Assembly (NCBI RefSeq): GCF_900095865.1
Contig: NZ_FMIZ01000007.1
Span: forward strand, 1,238,530 to 1,302,529
Source: Massilioclostridium coli
Lineage (GTDB): Bacteria; Bacillota; Clostridia; Oscillospirales; Ruminococcaceae
Direction of reading: 5' to 3'
DNA: 64,000 bases
Shown here: positions 25,692 through 34,985 of the stretch, in pieces
How the letters are laid out: each line of letters begins with the position of its first letter
Position numbering within the stretch: position 1 is the first letter of the stretch
Translations under genes and position numbers: made by a program
Notes under the pieces: model-generated
Told to the model about the DNA's origin: nothing
The model's database searches: none
The model's input: only the letters and a program-made list of their open reading frames with translations

Positions 25692-26570
25692 TTATTTTTT
25701 TTGAGATAATAATCCTCGCAGTTCATCTTTACTAAAATGGTAGGCTTTGTTGCAAAAATGACAGGTTACTTCTGTTTCATCCGGTCCATCAATCATATCC
25801 TGTAATTCTTCTTTTCCCAGGCTGATTAATGCTCTGGAAACCCGTTCCCTGCTACAATCACATTTATATGCAACATTGGTCTCGTCCAATACATTTGGTT
25901 CTAATCCTTGCAGTACACGCATACAAACATCCTTCGGTGTTAAGCCAGAATCAAATAATTCTGAAATAGGGGGCAATTCTTTGATATTTTTTTCAATTAT
26001 ATCAATACAGGATTCATCCGCAAAAGGCAATAGCTGAATAAGAAAACCCCCAGCGGATTTGACAGTTAAATCCGGATTTACCAAAACACCTAAAGCGCAC
26101 ACCGTTGGAATCTGCTCACTAATAGCGTAATAGCTAGTAATATCCTCCGCTATCTCCCCGGATACAAGGGGTACCTGTCCAGAATAAGGTTCTTTTAAGC
26201 CAATATCCTTAATTACACTTAAAAAACCATCCGTCCCTACAGCACCAGCAACATCCAATTTTCCTTTGCTGTTTAACGGGATTTCCACAACAGGGTTTTG
26301 CACATAAGCTTTTACATTGCCATGGCTATTTGCCACAGCGATTAAGCTCCCTGCTGGGCCGTCTGCTTTGATACGCAATGTAATACTATCCTGTTCGTTT
26401 TTTAACATATATCCCATAAGGGAAGCTCCTGTTGCCAGTCTGCCCAACGCAGCGGTAACAACTGCGGAAGTCTTGTGGATTTTTTCAATCTCTCCCACAA
26501 TCTCTGTCGAGTTCAACGCAATTGCCACAGCGGAACCATCCGCTGTAATTGCCCTTACCAAATTAGACAT
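25692..26570 (-). CDS. hslO: Redox-regulated chaperone Hsp33
   Basis: The 292-residue holdase becomes active on oxidation. The zinc switch is intact at the C-terminus: CDC (KCDCSRERVS) followed by CHFC (VTCHFCNKAY). The start overlaps the stop of the methyltransferase gene (TAATG), so the two are translationally coupled. Confidence 0.96.
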   Translation of the reverse strand: MSNLVRAITADGSAVAIALNSTEIVGEIEKIHKTSAVVTAALGRLATGASLMGYMLKNEQDSITLRIKADGPAGSLIAVANSHGNVKAYVQNPVVEIPLNSKGKLDVAGAVGTDGFLSVIKDIGLKEPYSGQVPLVSGEIAEDITSYYAISEQIPTVCALGVLVNPDLTVKSAGGFLIQLLPFADESCIDIIEKNIKELPPISELFDSGLTPKDVCMRVLQGLEPNVLDETNVAYKCDCSRERVSRALISLGKEELQDMIDGPDETEVTCHFCNKAYHFSKDELRGLLSQKK

Positions 26571-27319
26571 TATTTTTGATTCTCCTTTGTTGTAACATAA
26601 ATCAACCGCTGACTTGTTTCCATAGGCGGTTGTAAACTATCTTCATGATAGATTGCTTCTATTTTCAATCCTGCTTTTTTCAGCACCTGTTCCAGCTCCT
26701 GCTGGGTGTAGGCGCGTTCCTGAAAGCTTTCACTGGTACGGAAATAGCGGTCCCCTTCTTTTTCGAACAAATCCAGATCAATTTGGATGGTATTTTGGGG
26801 TAGTAAAGTGTTTTTCCATACCAAATAGACATCATCATAATCATACACAAAATTTTGGTTTCCCAACACCTGCTGGTGTTTATAAACGGTGTTTACATCA
26901 AAGACGAATACCCCATCTGGATGCAGAAACAACGACACTTTATCCACTGCCTTTTGCAATTCATCCAGCTCTGTGATGTGGTTTAAGCTATCCAATGCGC
27001 ACACAGCCGCATCCACCGTCCCGTACAGGTCCAAATCCTGCATGGACTGGCAAAGATAGATGATATCCAAACCGCTTTCCATCCGTTTTTCCATGGCAAC
27101 CGCCAGCATATCCTCCGAACAATCCGCGCCAATCACGTCATACCCTAGTTTAGCGAATTCCTCGGACAAAGAGCCCGTCCCACAGGCCAAATCCAGCAGG
27201 ATTCCCCGTTGATGGGTGACCGACTGGATAATGCCATCAAAATACGCCGCGCGTTTTTGGTAGGAAATATCATCTGTCAGTTCATCGTATACATAGGCAA
27301 ATCCTTGGTATCCACTCAT
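26570..27319 (-). CDS. Class I SAM-dependent methyltransferase
   Basis: This 249-residue protein has SAM-binding motif I LDLACGTGSLSEEF, the acidic GADCSEDML motif and AAVCALDSLNHI. The C-terminal domain is like the YodJ/Methyltransf-25 type found next to YerC-type regulators. The substrate is unknown. It overlaps the upstream regulator gene (ATGA) and the downstream hslO gene, forming a tight three-gene operon. Confidence 0.9.
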   Translation of the reverse strand: MSGYQGFAYVYDELTDDISYQKRAAYFDGIIQSVTHQRGILLDLACGTGSLSEEFAKLGYDVIGADCSEDMLAVAMEKRMESGLDIIYLCQSMQDLDLYGTVDAAVCALDSLNHITELDELQKAVDKVSLFLHPDGVFVFDVNTVYKHQQVLGNQNFVYDYDDVYLVWKNTLLPQNTIQIDLDLFEKEGDRYFRTSESFQERAYTQQELEQVLKKAGLKIEAIYHEDSLQPPMETSQRLIYVTTKENQK

Positions 27320-27606
27320 TGTTCTTTTGCCCTGTCAATCGCCATGCGGTAACCGTTTGTTCCATAGCTCAAACAACGGTTTACCCTGCTGATGGTTGCT
27401 GTGCTGGCGCCTGTCATTTTTACAATATCATTATATACCCTGTCTTCTGTCAGCATTTTTGCCACGTGCATCCTTTGGGACATGGCTTTTAATTCTGCTA
27501 CTGTGCATAAATCCTCAAAGAACTGGTAACATTCCTCCACGGATTTTAGGGTTAAAATACATTGGAATAAATAATCCATATATTGGTCTTCTAATTTATT
27601 ATTCAT
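27316..27606 (-). CDS. YerC/YecD-type TrpR-like DNA-binding protein
   Basis: From ATG 27606 (GGTGG five bases upstream) it has 96 residues. The TrpR-superfamily helix-turn-helix is clear: ELKAMSQRMHVAKML, then YNDIVKMTGASTATISRVNRCL. It lacks obvious tryptophan-specific residues and is the first gene of the methyltransferase-hslO operon, which it may regulate. Confidence 0.92.
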   Translation of the reverse strand: MNNKLEDQYMDYLFQCILTLKSVEECYQFFEDLCTVAELKAMSQRMHVAKMLTEDRVYNDIVKMTGASTATISRVNRCLSYGTNGYRMAIDRAKEQ

Positions 27607-27639
27607 GGCTACCACCTTACAAAACAAAATCTTGTAAAT

Positions 27640-27668
27640 ATTTTAGCACATTAAACTGTAAAAGTAAA
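27640..27668 (-). promoter_or_regulatory. Promoter of the yerC-like operon
   Basis: Minus strand TTTACT, 17 bases, TAAAAT with a TG-C extension before the -10 box, 34 bases upstream of the start codon. The rest of the gap up to 27929 shows no gene. Confidence 0.6.
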
Positions 27669-27929
27669 GGGCTGATAGCAGGATTCATAAAATTTTCATT
27701 GTATTCTTAAACCGACGTGGCCTTTTGAAAAACCAGTTGGCCATTCTTCTTTTAAATAACTTATCTAGATTGTAACCCACTTATGATTTCGTTTTAATGG
27801 CTATGCTTTTTATTACAGATATTGATTGTGTAGTAAAATAACGAAACGATTTCGGATTCATATTGGATAACGACTGATCCATTTTAGGTTCCTCCCAAAC
27901 AGTTCAAAATATATAACCGGAACGATAAA

Positions 27930-27955
27930 CGCCCTTTGAAACAATTCAAAGGGCG
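27930..27955 (-). terminator. Terminator of lysA
   Basis: CGCCCTTTGAA and TTCAAAGGGCG arms with a four-base loop, eleven bases past the lysA stop, followed by TTTATC on the minus strand. Confidence 0.82.
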
Positions 27956-27965
27956 AATGTGTTTA

Positions 27966-29264
27966 TTAGATATCATTGCGGATTAAATCATCCAATGTTT
28001 CCCGTTTTACAATAACGCGGCTTTCTCCCTGGTAAACCGCTACAATAGCGGGTTTCATGTTACGGTTGTAGTTAGAAGACATAGAATAATTGTATGCGCC
28101 TGTCGCCAGCACAGCTAAAATATCACCGGATTCCGCATGCTGCAATGGGACGTTTTCCCCTAACAGGTCACCACTTTCACAACATTCCCCAGCAATGGTC
28201 ACCACGTCATCTTTTGGCTGATCCGCTTTGTTTGCCAGAACCGCATCGTATTTGGACTGGTACAGCGCATAACGTGGGTTATCACACATCCCACCATCTA
28301 CAGAAACATAATTCCTGATATTTGGGATTTCCTTTCTGGCGCCTACAGTATATACAGTGATGCCAGCAGGCCCTACAATGGAACGGCCTGGCTCAATCAG
28401 GATAAATGGCACAGGAAGCCCGTATTCAGCAGCTTTTTGTTTTACTACATCGGAAACCTGTTTCATATAGTCCGCATAAGGTACAGGGGCGTCTTCCTCT
28501 GTGTATTTGATTCCAAAACCGCCGCCCAAATTCAGCTCTGTCAGCACCACACCGGTTTTTTCATAGACATCTTTCATGTATCCCAACATCACTTCAGCAG
28601 CCAGTTTAAATGGGTCAATATCAAAAATTTGGGAACCAATGTGGCAATGTGCCCCTACCAGGTTGATATGTTCCATTTTTGCGGCTTCCACAGCGGCTTC
28701 CAATGCTTCCCCGGTTTCAATGGCAAAACCAAATTTAGAATCAATCTGTCCAGTCCTGATAAAACTATGGGTATGGGCATCAACACCTGGTTTTACACGG
28801 AGCAGGATGGTTGGCTTTTTGCCAGCTTCCCCAGCCAGGCGGTTCAATTTTTTTAACTCCGTCAGGTTATCCACCACAATGCGGCCTACCCCATGTTCCA
28901 ATGCGAAAGAAAGGGCCTCTTCTGTTTTGTTGTTTCCATGGAACACCATATCTCTAGCTGGAAACCCAGCACTGAGAGCAGTATAAATTTCACCAATGGA
29001 AACCGTATCCACACCACAGCCTTCGCTCTTCATAATCCGATATATTTCTTTACAAGAAAGCGCTTTGCTCGCATAGCAGACCAGACCTTTTCCGTCATAG
29101 TATTCTTCGATTGATTGCTTATATTGGCGGCAGTGGTCACGCACCATATCCTCATCGATTAAATATAGTGGGGTGCCGTATTGAACAGCAAGGTCTACCG
29201 TATCCAGCCCGCCAAAAGTGAGATGTCCTTTTTCATTAACCGCTAAATTGTTTGATACAAACAT
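27966..29264 (-). CDS. lysA: Diaminopimelate decarboxylase
   Basis: A 432-residue PLP enzyme that makes lysine from meso-diaminopimelate. The PLP lysine is in CYASKALSC; HCHIGSQIF, NLGGGFGIKY, EPGRSIVG and the substrate Cys in GECCESGD are present. It ends the engB-lysA run and has its own terminator. Meso-DAP is also used by the MurE encoded at 62143-63579. Confidence 0.96.
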   Translation of the reverse strand: MFVSNNLAVNEKGHLTFGGLDTVDLAVQYGTPLYLIDEDMVRDHCRQYKQSIEEYYDGKGLVCYASKALSCKEIYRIMKSEGCGVDTVSIGEIYTALSAGFPARDMVFHGNNKTEEALSFALEHGVGRIVVDNLTELKKLNRLAGEAGKKPTILLRVKPGVDAHTHSFIRTGQIDSKFGFAIETGEALEAAVEAAKMEHINLVGAHCHIGSQIFDIDPFKLAAEVMLGYMKDVYEKTGVVLTELNLGGGFGIKYTEEDAPVPYADYMKQVSDVVKQKAAEYGLPVPFILIEPGRSIVGPAGITVYTVGARKEIPNIRNYVSVDGGMCDNPRYALYQSKYDAVLANKADQPKDDVVTIAGECCESGDLLGENVPLQHAESGDILAVLATGAYNYSMSSNYNRNMKPAIVAVYQGESRVIVKRETLDDLIRNDI

Positions 29265-29291
29265 GTTATCACCCTTTCCTGTTTTAGGACG

Positions 29292-29891
29292 TTATATATC
29301 CTCATCCTCTATGGTACAAACATCGTCCAGAAGTTCCCGCAACTCCTCAATCCCTTCCCCTGTTTCCGCGGAACAAGGCAGTATGGTAATCTGGTCAGCA
29401 TATGGCAGTTCTTGCCGCAATTCCTCTAAACGTGCCTGTTGTTGTCGTTTTGATAATTTATCCATTTTAGTCAACACAATCAAAAATGGCAGTTCTGATT
29501 CAATTAAAAAATCAATCATTTGTAAATCCAATTTGGTAGGAGGGTGGCGCATATCAATTAACTGTACCACCAAAGCCAAATCCCTATCACTGTGGAAATA
29601 CCCCTCAATCAGCTCGCTCCAACGTTGCTTTTCGGTTTTGGCCACTTTGGCATAGCCGTAACCAGGTAAATCCACAAAATAAACATCCTCCACCTGATAA
29701 AAATTGATGGTCGCTGTTTTTCCTGGAACCGAGCTGACCCTCGCCAAATTTTTTCTGGAAAACAGGCGGTTTAACAAAGAAGATTTGCCCACATTGGAAC
29801 GCCCCGCAAAGGCAACTTCTATCTTCTCAGAAGGAGGAATCTGGCTAAGCAAACCATAAGAAGTGATAAATTTTGCCTGATTATATTTCAT
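29292..29891 (-). CDS. engB: Ribosome biogenesis GTPase YsxC/EngB
   Basis: At 199 residues it has G1 GRSNVGKSSL, G2 with switch residues around GKTATIN, G3 DLPGYGYA and G4 TKMDKL. It assists assembly of the large ribosomal subunit. The start overlaps the end of lon by eleven bases (ATATGAAATATAA), as in many Firmicutes where lon and engB adjoin. Confidence 0.96.
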   Translation of the reverse strand: MKYNQAKFITSYGLLSQIPPSEKIEVAFAGRSNVGKSSLLNRLFSRKNLARVSSVPGKTATINFYQVEDVYFVDLPGYGYAKVAKTEKQRWSELIEGYFHSDRDLALVVQLIDMRHPPTKLDLQMIDFLIESELPFLIVLTKMDKLSKRQQQARLEELRQELPYADQITILPCSAETGEGIEELRELLDDVCTIEDEDI

Positions 29892-32301
29892 ATGTTACAC
29901 TCCCATTTTTTTCTGAAAGGCTGCCTTTTCTGCGTTTTTTCTGCGGCTTTTGATCTGTTCTTGGCTGTACCAAAGCGTATTCCAGCACTTCCTCCGCAGT
30001 TTTGCATGGGATAAAGGTTAGCGCATCTTTTACCGCCTGATCAACTTCCTCCAAATCGGGTTGGTTATCATAAGGAATCAGCACTGTTTTCACGCCGGAT
30101 TTATACGCCGCAATCGCTTTTTCTTTCAATCCACCAATTGGAAGATCCCTTCCACGCAAAGTAATCTCCCCTGTCATCGCCACATCACGGCGGATTGGAA
30201 TCCCTGCCAAAGCGGAAACCAATACAGTTGCCAAAGCAACACCAGCGGATGGGCCGTCTTTTGGTACAGCGCCTTCTGGCAGATGGATATGGATATCTTT
30301 TTTCTGGTAAAAATCGGTTGGAATTCCATACTTAGCGGCAATGGAACGCACAAAGCTGATAGCAGTATTGGCGGATTCTTTCATCACATCTCCCAAGCTG
30401 CCAGTGAGCTGAACAATACCTTTTCCATCCATGATACCCGCTTCAATTTGAAGCAGCTCCCCGCCTACGCTTGTCCAAGCAAGGCCGTTTACCAAGCCAA
30501 TTGGATCGGTATCTGGTATTTTATCCCCTAAATATTTCTTTGGTCCCAGATATTTTTCCAGATTTTTTGCTGTAAAACGGACGGATTTCGCTTCTCCTTC
30601 CGCAATGATTTTGGCTGTTTTCCGACACAGGGACGCCACTAGGCGTTCCAATTTACGGACACCAGCTTCCCTGGTATAATGATCAATCATGCTATAAATC
30701 GCATCGTCTGTAAAACGAATAGTCTTGGCGTCCATACCATGTTTTTTCCGTTGTTTTGGAATCAGATGCTCTTTGCAAATATGGAATTTTTCTTCCATGG
30801 TATAACTGGAAAGCTCAATCACCTCCATACGGTCCAGCAATGGGACTGGGATAGTACTTAAACTATTTGCTGTTGTGATAAACAAGCATTCGCTTAAATC
30901 AAAAGGCACTTCAATATAATGGTCCACAAAAGTGGCGTTTTGTTCCCCATCCAATACTTCCAACATAGCGGAAGATGGATCTCCCTTAAAGCTGGAACCC
31001 ATTTTATCAATTTCATCCAACAGCACTAATGGGTTACGGGATTTGGACTGTTTGATTCCAGCGATAATCCGCCCTGGCATTGCGCCAACATAGGTTTTAC
31101 GATGTCCACGGATGTCTGATTCATCGCTGATTCCTCCTAAGGCAATCCGGACAAATCGCCGGTTCATAGCTTTGGCTACAGAGGAGGCAATCGAGGTTTT
31201 TCCCACCCCTGGAGGACCGACCAGGCAGATAATCTGTCCTTTTAGGTCAGGTGCAAACTGACGGACTGCCAAATTTTCCAAAATTCTTTCTTTTACTTTT
31301 TCCAACCCATAATGGTCTTTATCCAGCTGTTTTTTTGCCGCTTTCACATCCAAGGAATCCACGGTAAAATTATCCCAGGGAAGTTCCAAACAGGTATCCA
31401 AATAGTTGGTAATTACATAGGTTTCATGGGAACCTGGTGGCATTTTTTCCAGGCGCTTGGCTTCAGAGATTAATTTCGCTTTTGCGTCCTCCGAAATATG
31501 CTGGATCGCCTGAATTTTTTCAATATAATTGGCCTGTTCTTCTTCATCTACATCGGGACCAGTACCCAGCTCTTCATGGATCACGCGCATCTGTTCCCGC
31601 AAAAAATATTCCCTTTGGTTCTGGTCAATATTATCCTGTACTTTTTCAAAAATTTCCTTTTCCAGCGAGAGCACTGCCGCTTCTTCCGTCAAAGCGTTTA
31701 CCAGCAAATGCAGCCGCTCCAATACATTTGGTTCTTCCAGCATCGCCTGGCGTGCTTCGTATTTCATTGGAATATGGGTGGTTAACAAACTCAACAGGCT
31801 ATTGGGGTCCTGTTCTGTTTCCACCGAGAGGATCAAATCCCGGGAAATTTTCTGTCCAATTATCAAATAAGCCTGAAATGCTTGTTTCACCGCACGGATT
31901 GCCGCTTCCAGCTCCACTTCTGTAGCGTGCTGGCGTTTATTTGGAATCCGTTTAATTTCAGCTTCTAGGTAAGGAATGGTGGATGTCAAGCTGATCAATT
32001 GGGCTTTATAGTCACCCCTTACCATAATCCGATATTCTGTTTCAGAACGTTTCACAAATTGCTTTAATTCCACTACAGTACCAACTGTATATAAATCGTT
32101 TTCGGATGGGTCTTCTATCATAATATTCCGTTGGGCAACCACAAAAATCTTACGGTTCCCATCCATTGCTTTGCGAATGGCAGCAATGGTTTTTGGACGA
32201 CTAATATCCAAATGTTGGAACGATTTTGGAAATACAACGGTGCCACGGGCTGCAATAACCGGCATTGTTAAATTGCATTTCGCTGTTACTTTATAAGCCA
32301 T
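29881..32301 (-). CDS. lon: ATP-dependent protease La
   Basis: The 806-residue protein has the N-terminal substrate domain, an AAA+ module with Walker A GPPGVGKT and Walker B VLLDEIDKM, sensor region, and a Ser-Lys protease domain (catalytic Ser in PKDGPSAG, Lys in GLKEKAIAA). It ends with a basic tail (KPQKKRRKGS). ATG follows AAGGAGAACGAAT. It has its own promoter with an inverted repeat, described below. Confidence 0.96.
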   Translation of the reverse strand: MAYKVTAKCNLTMPVIAARGTVVFPKSFQHLDISRPKTIAAIRKAMDGNRKIFVVAQRNIMIEDPSENDLYTVGTVVELKQFVKRSETEYRIMVRGDYKAQLISLTSTIPYLEAEIKRIPNKRQHATEVELEAAIRAVKQAFQAYLIIGQKISRDLILSVETEQDPNSLLSLLTTHIPMKYEARQAMLEEPNVLERLHLLVNALTEEAAVLSLEKEIFEKVQDNIDQNQREYFLREQMRVIHEELGTGPDVDEEEQANYIEKIQAIQHISEDAKAKLISEAKRLEKMPPGSHETYVITNYLDTCLELPWDNFTVDSLDVKAAKKQLDKDHYGLEKVKERILENLAVRQFAPDLKGQIICLVGPPGVGKTSIASSVAKAMNRRFVRIALGGISDESDIRGHRKTYVGAMPGRIIAGIKQSKSRNPLVLLDEIDKMGSSFKGDPSSAMLEVLDGEQNATFVDHYIEVPFDLSECLFITTANSLSTIPVPLLDRMEVIELSSYTMEEKFHICKEHLIPKQRKKHGMDAKTIRFTDDAIYSMIDHYTREAGVRKLERLVASLCRKTAKIIAEGEAKSVRFTAKNLEKYLGPKKYLGDKIPDTDPIGLVNGLAWTSVGGELLQIEAGIMDGKGIVQLTGSLGDVMKESANTAISFVRSIAAKYGIPTDFYQKKDIHIHLPEGAVPKDGPSAGVALATVLVSALAGIPIRRDVAMTGEITLRGRDLPIGGLKEKAIAAYKSGVKTVLIPYDNQPDLEEVDQAVKDALTFIPCKTAEEVLEYALVQPRTDQKPQKKRRKGSLSEKNGSVTYEI

Positions 32302-32359
32302 ATTCGTTCTCCTTATGTATAAAAAAATCCATTTTTTTCAATTCACTCATTTCACTATC

Positions 32360-32393
32360 ATCAGTCGATCACTTACAAATTTACTCGACTGAT
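32360..32393. promoter_or_regulatory. Inverted repeat just after the lon transcription start
   Basis: ATCAGTCGA (32360-32368) and TCGACTGAT (32385-32393) are perfect 9-bp arms with a 16-base spacer. They lie from about +4 to +38 of the predicted lon transcript, the right place for a repressor operator or a leader hairpin. The sequence is neither a CIRCE element nor a CtsR box. Confidence 0.55.
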
Positions 32394-32403
32394 AAGTATT
32401 ACT

Positions 32404-32432
32404 ATTATACAAGAAATGACGTATTTTTTCAA
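32404..32432 (-). promoter_or_regulatory. Sigma-A promoter of lon
   Basis: Minus strand TTGAAA (32427-32432), 17 bases, TATAAT (32404-32409), about 100 bases before the lon ATG. Confidence 0.8.
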
Positions 32433-32791
32433 GCAGTCACAGTATCTTTCTAAATACAAACTTATTTTTTCTAAAATCAGCCATAATTCCTCTAGATACG
32501 AGGAATTTGTTTCGTGTTTTTGGGCGAGCGTATATTTTAACTAATAATTTTTTATTTGTGTTTCTCTAATGGTCATAATTACTTTTTATTTCTTTTAAAA
32601 CTAAAATTATAATTTCAAATTACTGCATTGCTATGTTTCCACACTTGTATCTTCTTAGATCAATAAAACTACCGATAACTGATAGTATGGGCACCATCTT
32701 ATTCAGGCAACCAGTAAACAAGTATCTTCTCCTATACAACCTATTCGCTTTTTCTGTATCATTTGTATTGCTCAATCTTATTCCCCATGAA
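32433..32791. other. Gap between lon promoter and clpX terminator
   Basis: No gene is seen. A hairpin AATTCCTC-TAGATAC-GAGGAATT lies at 32485-32507; the rest is AT-rich without clear structure. Confidence 0.5.
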
Positions 32792-32854
32792 AAAGGATAA
32801 AAATAAAACCTCCTATGGAAAAATTTGCCACAGGAGGTTTTATTTTTATCCTTT
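32792..32854 (-). terminator. Very long terminator stem after clpX
   Basis: AAAGGATAAAAATAAAACC plus TCCT pair with AGGAGG plus TTTTATTTTTATCCTTT, a 23-bp near-perfect stem, with a CCA/TGG pairing in the loop. It lies 46 bases beyond the clpX stop. Confidence 0.85.
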
Positions 32855-32899
32855 CATTTTCGCTACAATTCACCACAGTTTACTTAGCATTTCCATATT

Positions 32900-34180
32900 T
32901 TAAGAAGCTTTGGTACTATCAGACATAATAACAGTTGGTTCGTCTTTTCCTTCTACCACTTGTTCTGTAATAATAACCTTAGAAGCATTTTTAGAAGGAA
33001 GTTCAAACATCAGTTTTGAAAGGATGCCCTCCATAATGCCACGCAAACCACGGGCCCCTGTTTTCCTTTCAATTGCTTTTTTGGCGATAGCGGTAAGGGC
33101 CTCATCGGTAAATTCCAGGGTAACACCATCCAATTGGAACAAATATTGGTACTGTTTTACCAAAGCATTTTTTGGTGTCGTCAAAATTTGAACCAGGCTG
33201 GCTTCATCTAAATCCTGTAATGTAGTGATCACTGGGATACGCCCTACCAATTCTGGAATCATACCAAACTTCACTAAATCATGGGGTTCAATATGTTGAA
33301 TCATCGCTGCTAAATTTTGTTCTTTTTTATCTTTTAATTTGGCGCCAAATCCCATGGAAGAAGCGTCCATCCGTTTACCAATTACTTTTTCCAGCCCTTC
33401 AAACGCACCGCCACAAATAAATAGAATATTTTTGGTGTCAATCTGAATAAATTCCTGGTTTGGATGTTTTCTTCCCCCTTGTGGTGGGACATTGGAAACG
33501 GTACCTTCCAAAATTTTCAGCAATGCCTGCTGAACTCCTTCCCCGCTAACATCACGAGTGATAGACACATTTTCAGACTTACGGGTAATCTTATCAATTT
33601 CATCAATATAAATAATGCCTCGTTCCGCAGCTTCCACATCAAAATTAGCAGCCTGTAATAGACGAAGCAATACATTTTCCACATCTTCGCCAACATAACC
33701 GGCTTCCGTTAATGTGGTAGCATCAGCAATTGCAAACGGTACCTCCAATGTTTTTGCTAAAGTTTGGGCTAACAGGGTTTTTCCTACACCAGTTGGTCCC
33801 AACAGCAGCACATTGCTTTTTTGGATTTCCACATCGGAATCTTTTGCTGCAAAAATACGTTTATAATGGTTATATACCGCAACGGATAGCGCAATTTTTG
33901 CTTCATCTTGTCCAATAACATATTCGTCAAGGATTGCTTTCATCTCAGCAGGCTTTAAAAAGGTCTGCTGTTCTTCTTTATCTTTTGTTTTTCTGGAACG
34001 GCCATGGGAAGCTCCTGAAGGCTCCATAAATACGCCATCATCTACCAACATGTGATAGCATAAATCTACACATTCATCACAAATATAAGCGCTATGCCCA
34101 TACAAAAGCCGTTCTACCTGATATTCTGGTTTCCCACAAAAGCTACAGTGGATCATCCCACCGTTGGTTTCATTTGCCAT
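32900..34180 (-). CDS. clpX: Clp protease ATP-binding subunit ClpX
   Basis: The 426-residue AAA+ unfoldase has the N-terminal zinc finger ([11 protein letters not shown] ... CDECVDLC), Walker A GPTGVGKT, Walker [11 protein letters not shown], and the IGF-like loop region around SMGFGAKL for docking to ClpP. It follows clpP by 37 bases in the tig-clpP-clpX order. The C-terminus ends [13 protein letters not shown]. Confidence 0.97.
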   Translation of the reverse strand: MANETNGGMIHCSFCGKPEYQVERLLYGHSAYICDECVDLCYHMLVDDGVFMEPSGASHGRSRKTKDKEEQQTFLKPAEMKAILDEYVIGQDEAKIALSVAVYNHYKRIFAAKDSDVEIQKSNVLLLGPTGVGKTLLAQTLAKTLEVPFAIADATTLTEAGYVGEDVENVLLRLLQAANFDVEAAERGIIYIDEIDKITRKSENVSITRDVSGEGVQQALLKILEGTVSNVPPQGGRKHPNQEFIQIDTKNILFICGGAFEGLEKVIGKRMDASSMGFGAKLKDKKEQNLAAMIQHIEPHDLVKFGMIPELVGRIPVITTLQDLDEASLVQILTTPKNALVKQYQYLFQLDGVTLEFTDEALTAIAKKAIERKTGARGLRGIMEGILSKLMFELPSKNASKVIITEQVVEGKDEPTVIMSDSTKAS

Positions 34181-34217
34181 GGTTCACCTTTCCTTAAAAG
34201 TATTTCTTTATCATGAT

Positions 34218-34799
34218 TTATCTTTTTTCAATTACTTTGTCCACTAATCCATATTCCATTGCCTGTTGTGCGGACATAAAGTTATCCCTTTCAGTGTCCA
34301 GTTGGATTTTTTCCAAAGGCTGGCCAGTTGCTTCCGCCAACATTTTATTCAGATTTTCCCTAGTTTTTAAAATGTGTTCTGCATGGATTTGGATATCGGT
34401 TGCTTGCCCCTGTGCACCGCCTAATGGCTGATGAATCATAATTTCACTATTTGGTAGGGCAAGACGTTTGCCTTTGGTGCCGGCAGAGAGTAAAAATGCA
34501 CCCATGGATGCCGCCATACCAATACAAATAGTGGACACATCACATTTAATGTATTTCATGGTATCATAAATTGCCAAACCAGCACTTACAGAACCACCTG
34601 GGCTATTAATGTATAGCTGAATATCTTTTTCTGGGTCCTGTGCTTCCAAATACAGTAATTGCGCCACTACTAAGCTGGCGGAAGCATCCGTTACCTGGTC
34701 ACACAACATAATAATTCTGTCATTGAGCAGACGGGAAAAAATATCATAAGAACGTTCCCCTCTACTTGTTTGTTCTACTACCATTGGTACTAAAGCCAT
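34218..34799 (-). CDS. clpP: ATP-dependent Clp protease proteolytic subunit
   Basis: A 193-residue serine protease. The catalytic Ser is in [14 protein letters not shown], the His in MIHQPLGG, and the oxyanion glycines in [10 protein letters not shown]. It forms the tetradecameric chamber served by ClpX. ATG follows ACGGAGAATGATAG. Confidence 0.97.
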   Translation of the reverse strand: MALVPMVVEQTSRGERSYDIFSRLLNDRIIMLCDQVTDASASLVVAQLLYLEAQDPEKDIQLYINSPGGSVSAGLAIYDTMKYIKCDVSTICIGMAASMGAFLLSAGTKGKRLALPNSEIMIHQPLGGAQGQATDIQIHAEHILKTRENLNKMLAEATGQPLEKIQLDTERDNFMSAQQAMEYGLVDKVIEKR

Positions 34800-34933
34800 A
34801 ATCTATCATTCTCCGTTCTTTGTAAAGTTATTCTTTGCAGATAATATTTATTTTACTATATAAATGTAAAAAAATTTTGCAGCTATTTGTAAATTAAAAT
34901 ATATCTTTTCCAAAACGGTCTGTAATCAAGGAA

Positions 34934-34963
34934 ATCTGCCCCCGTAGGAAAACAAGGGCAGAT
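34934..34963 (-). terminator. Probable terminator or attenuator after tig
   Basis: ATCTGCCC and GGGCAGAT arms with a 14-base loop, 22 bases past the tig stop. The T run after it on the minus strand is poor, so partial read-through into clpPX is likely. Confidence 0.5.
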
Positions 34964-34985
34964 CATTGAAATCGGATAAAATTGT

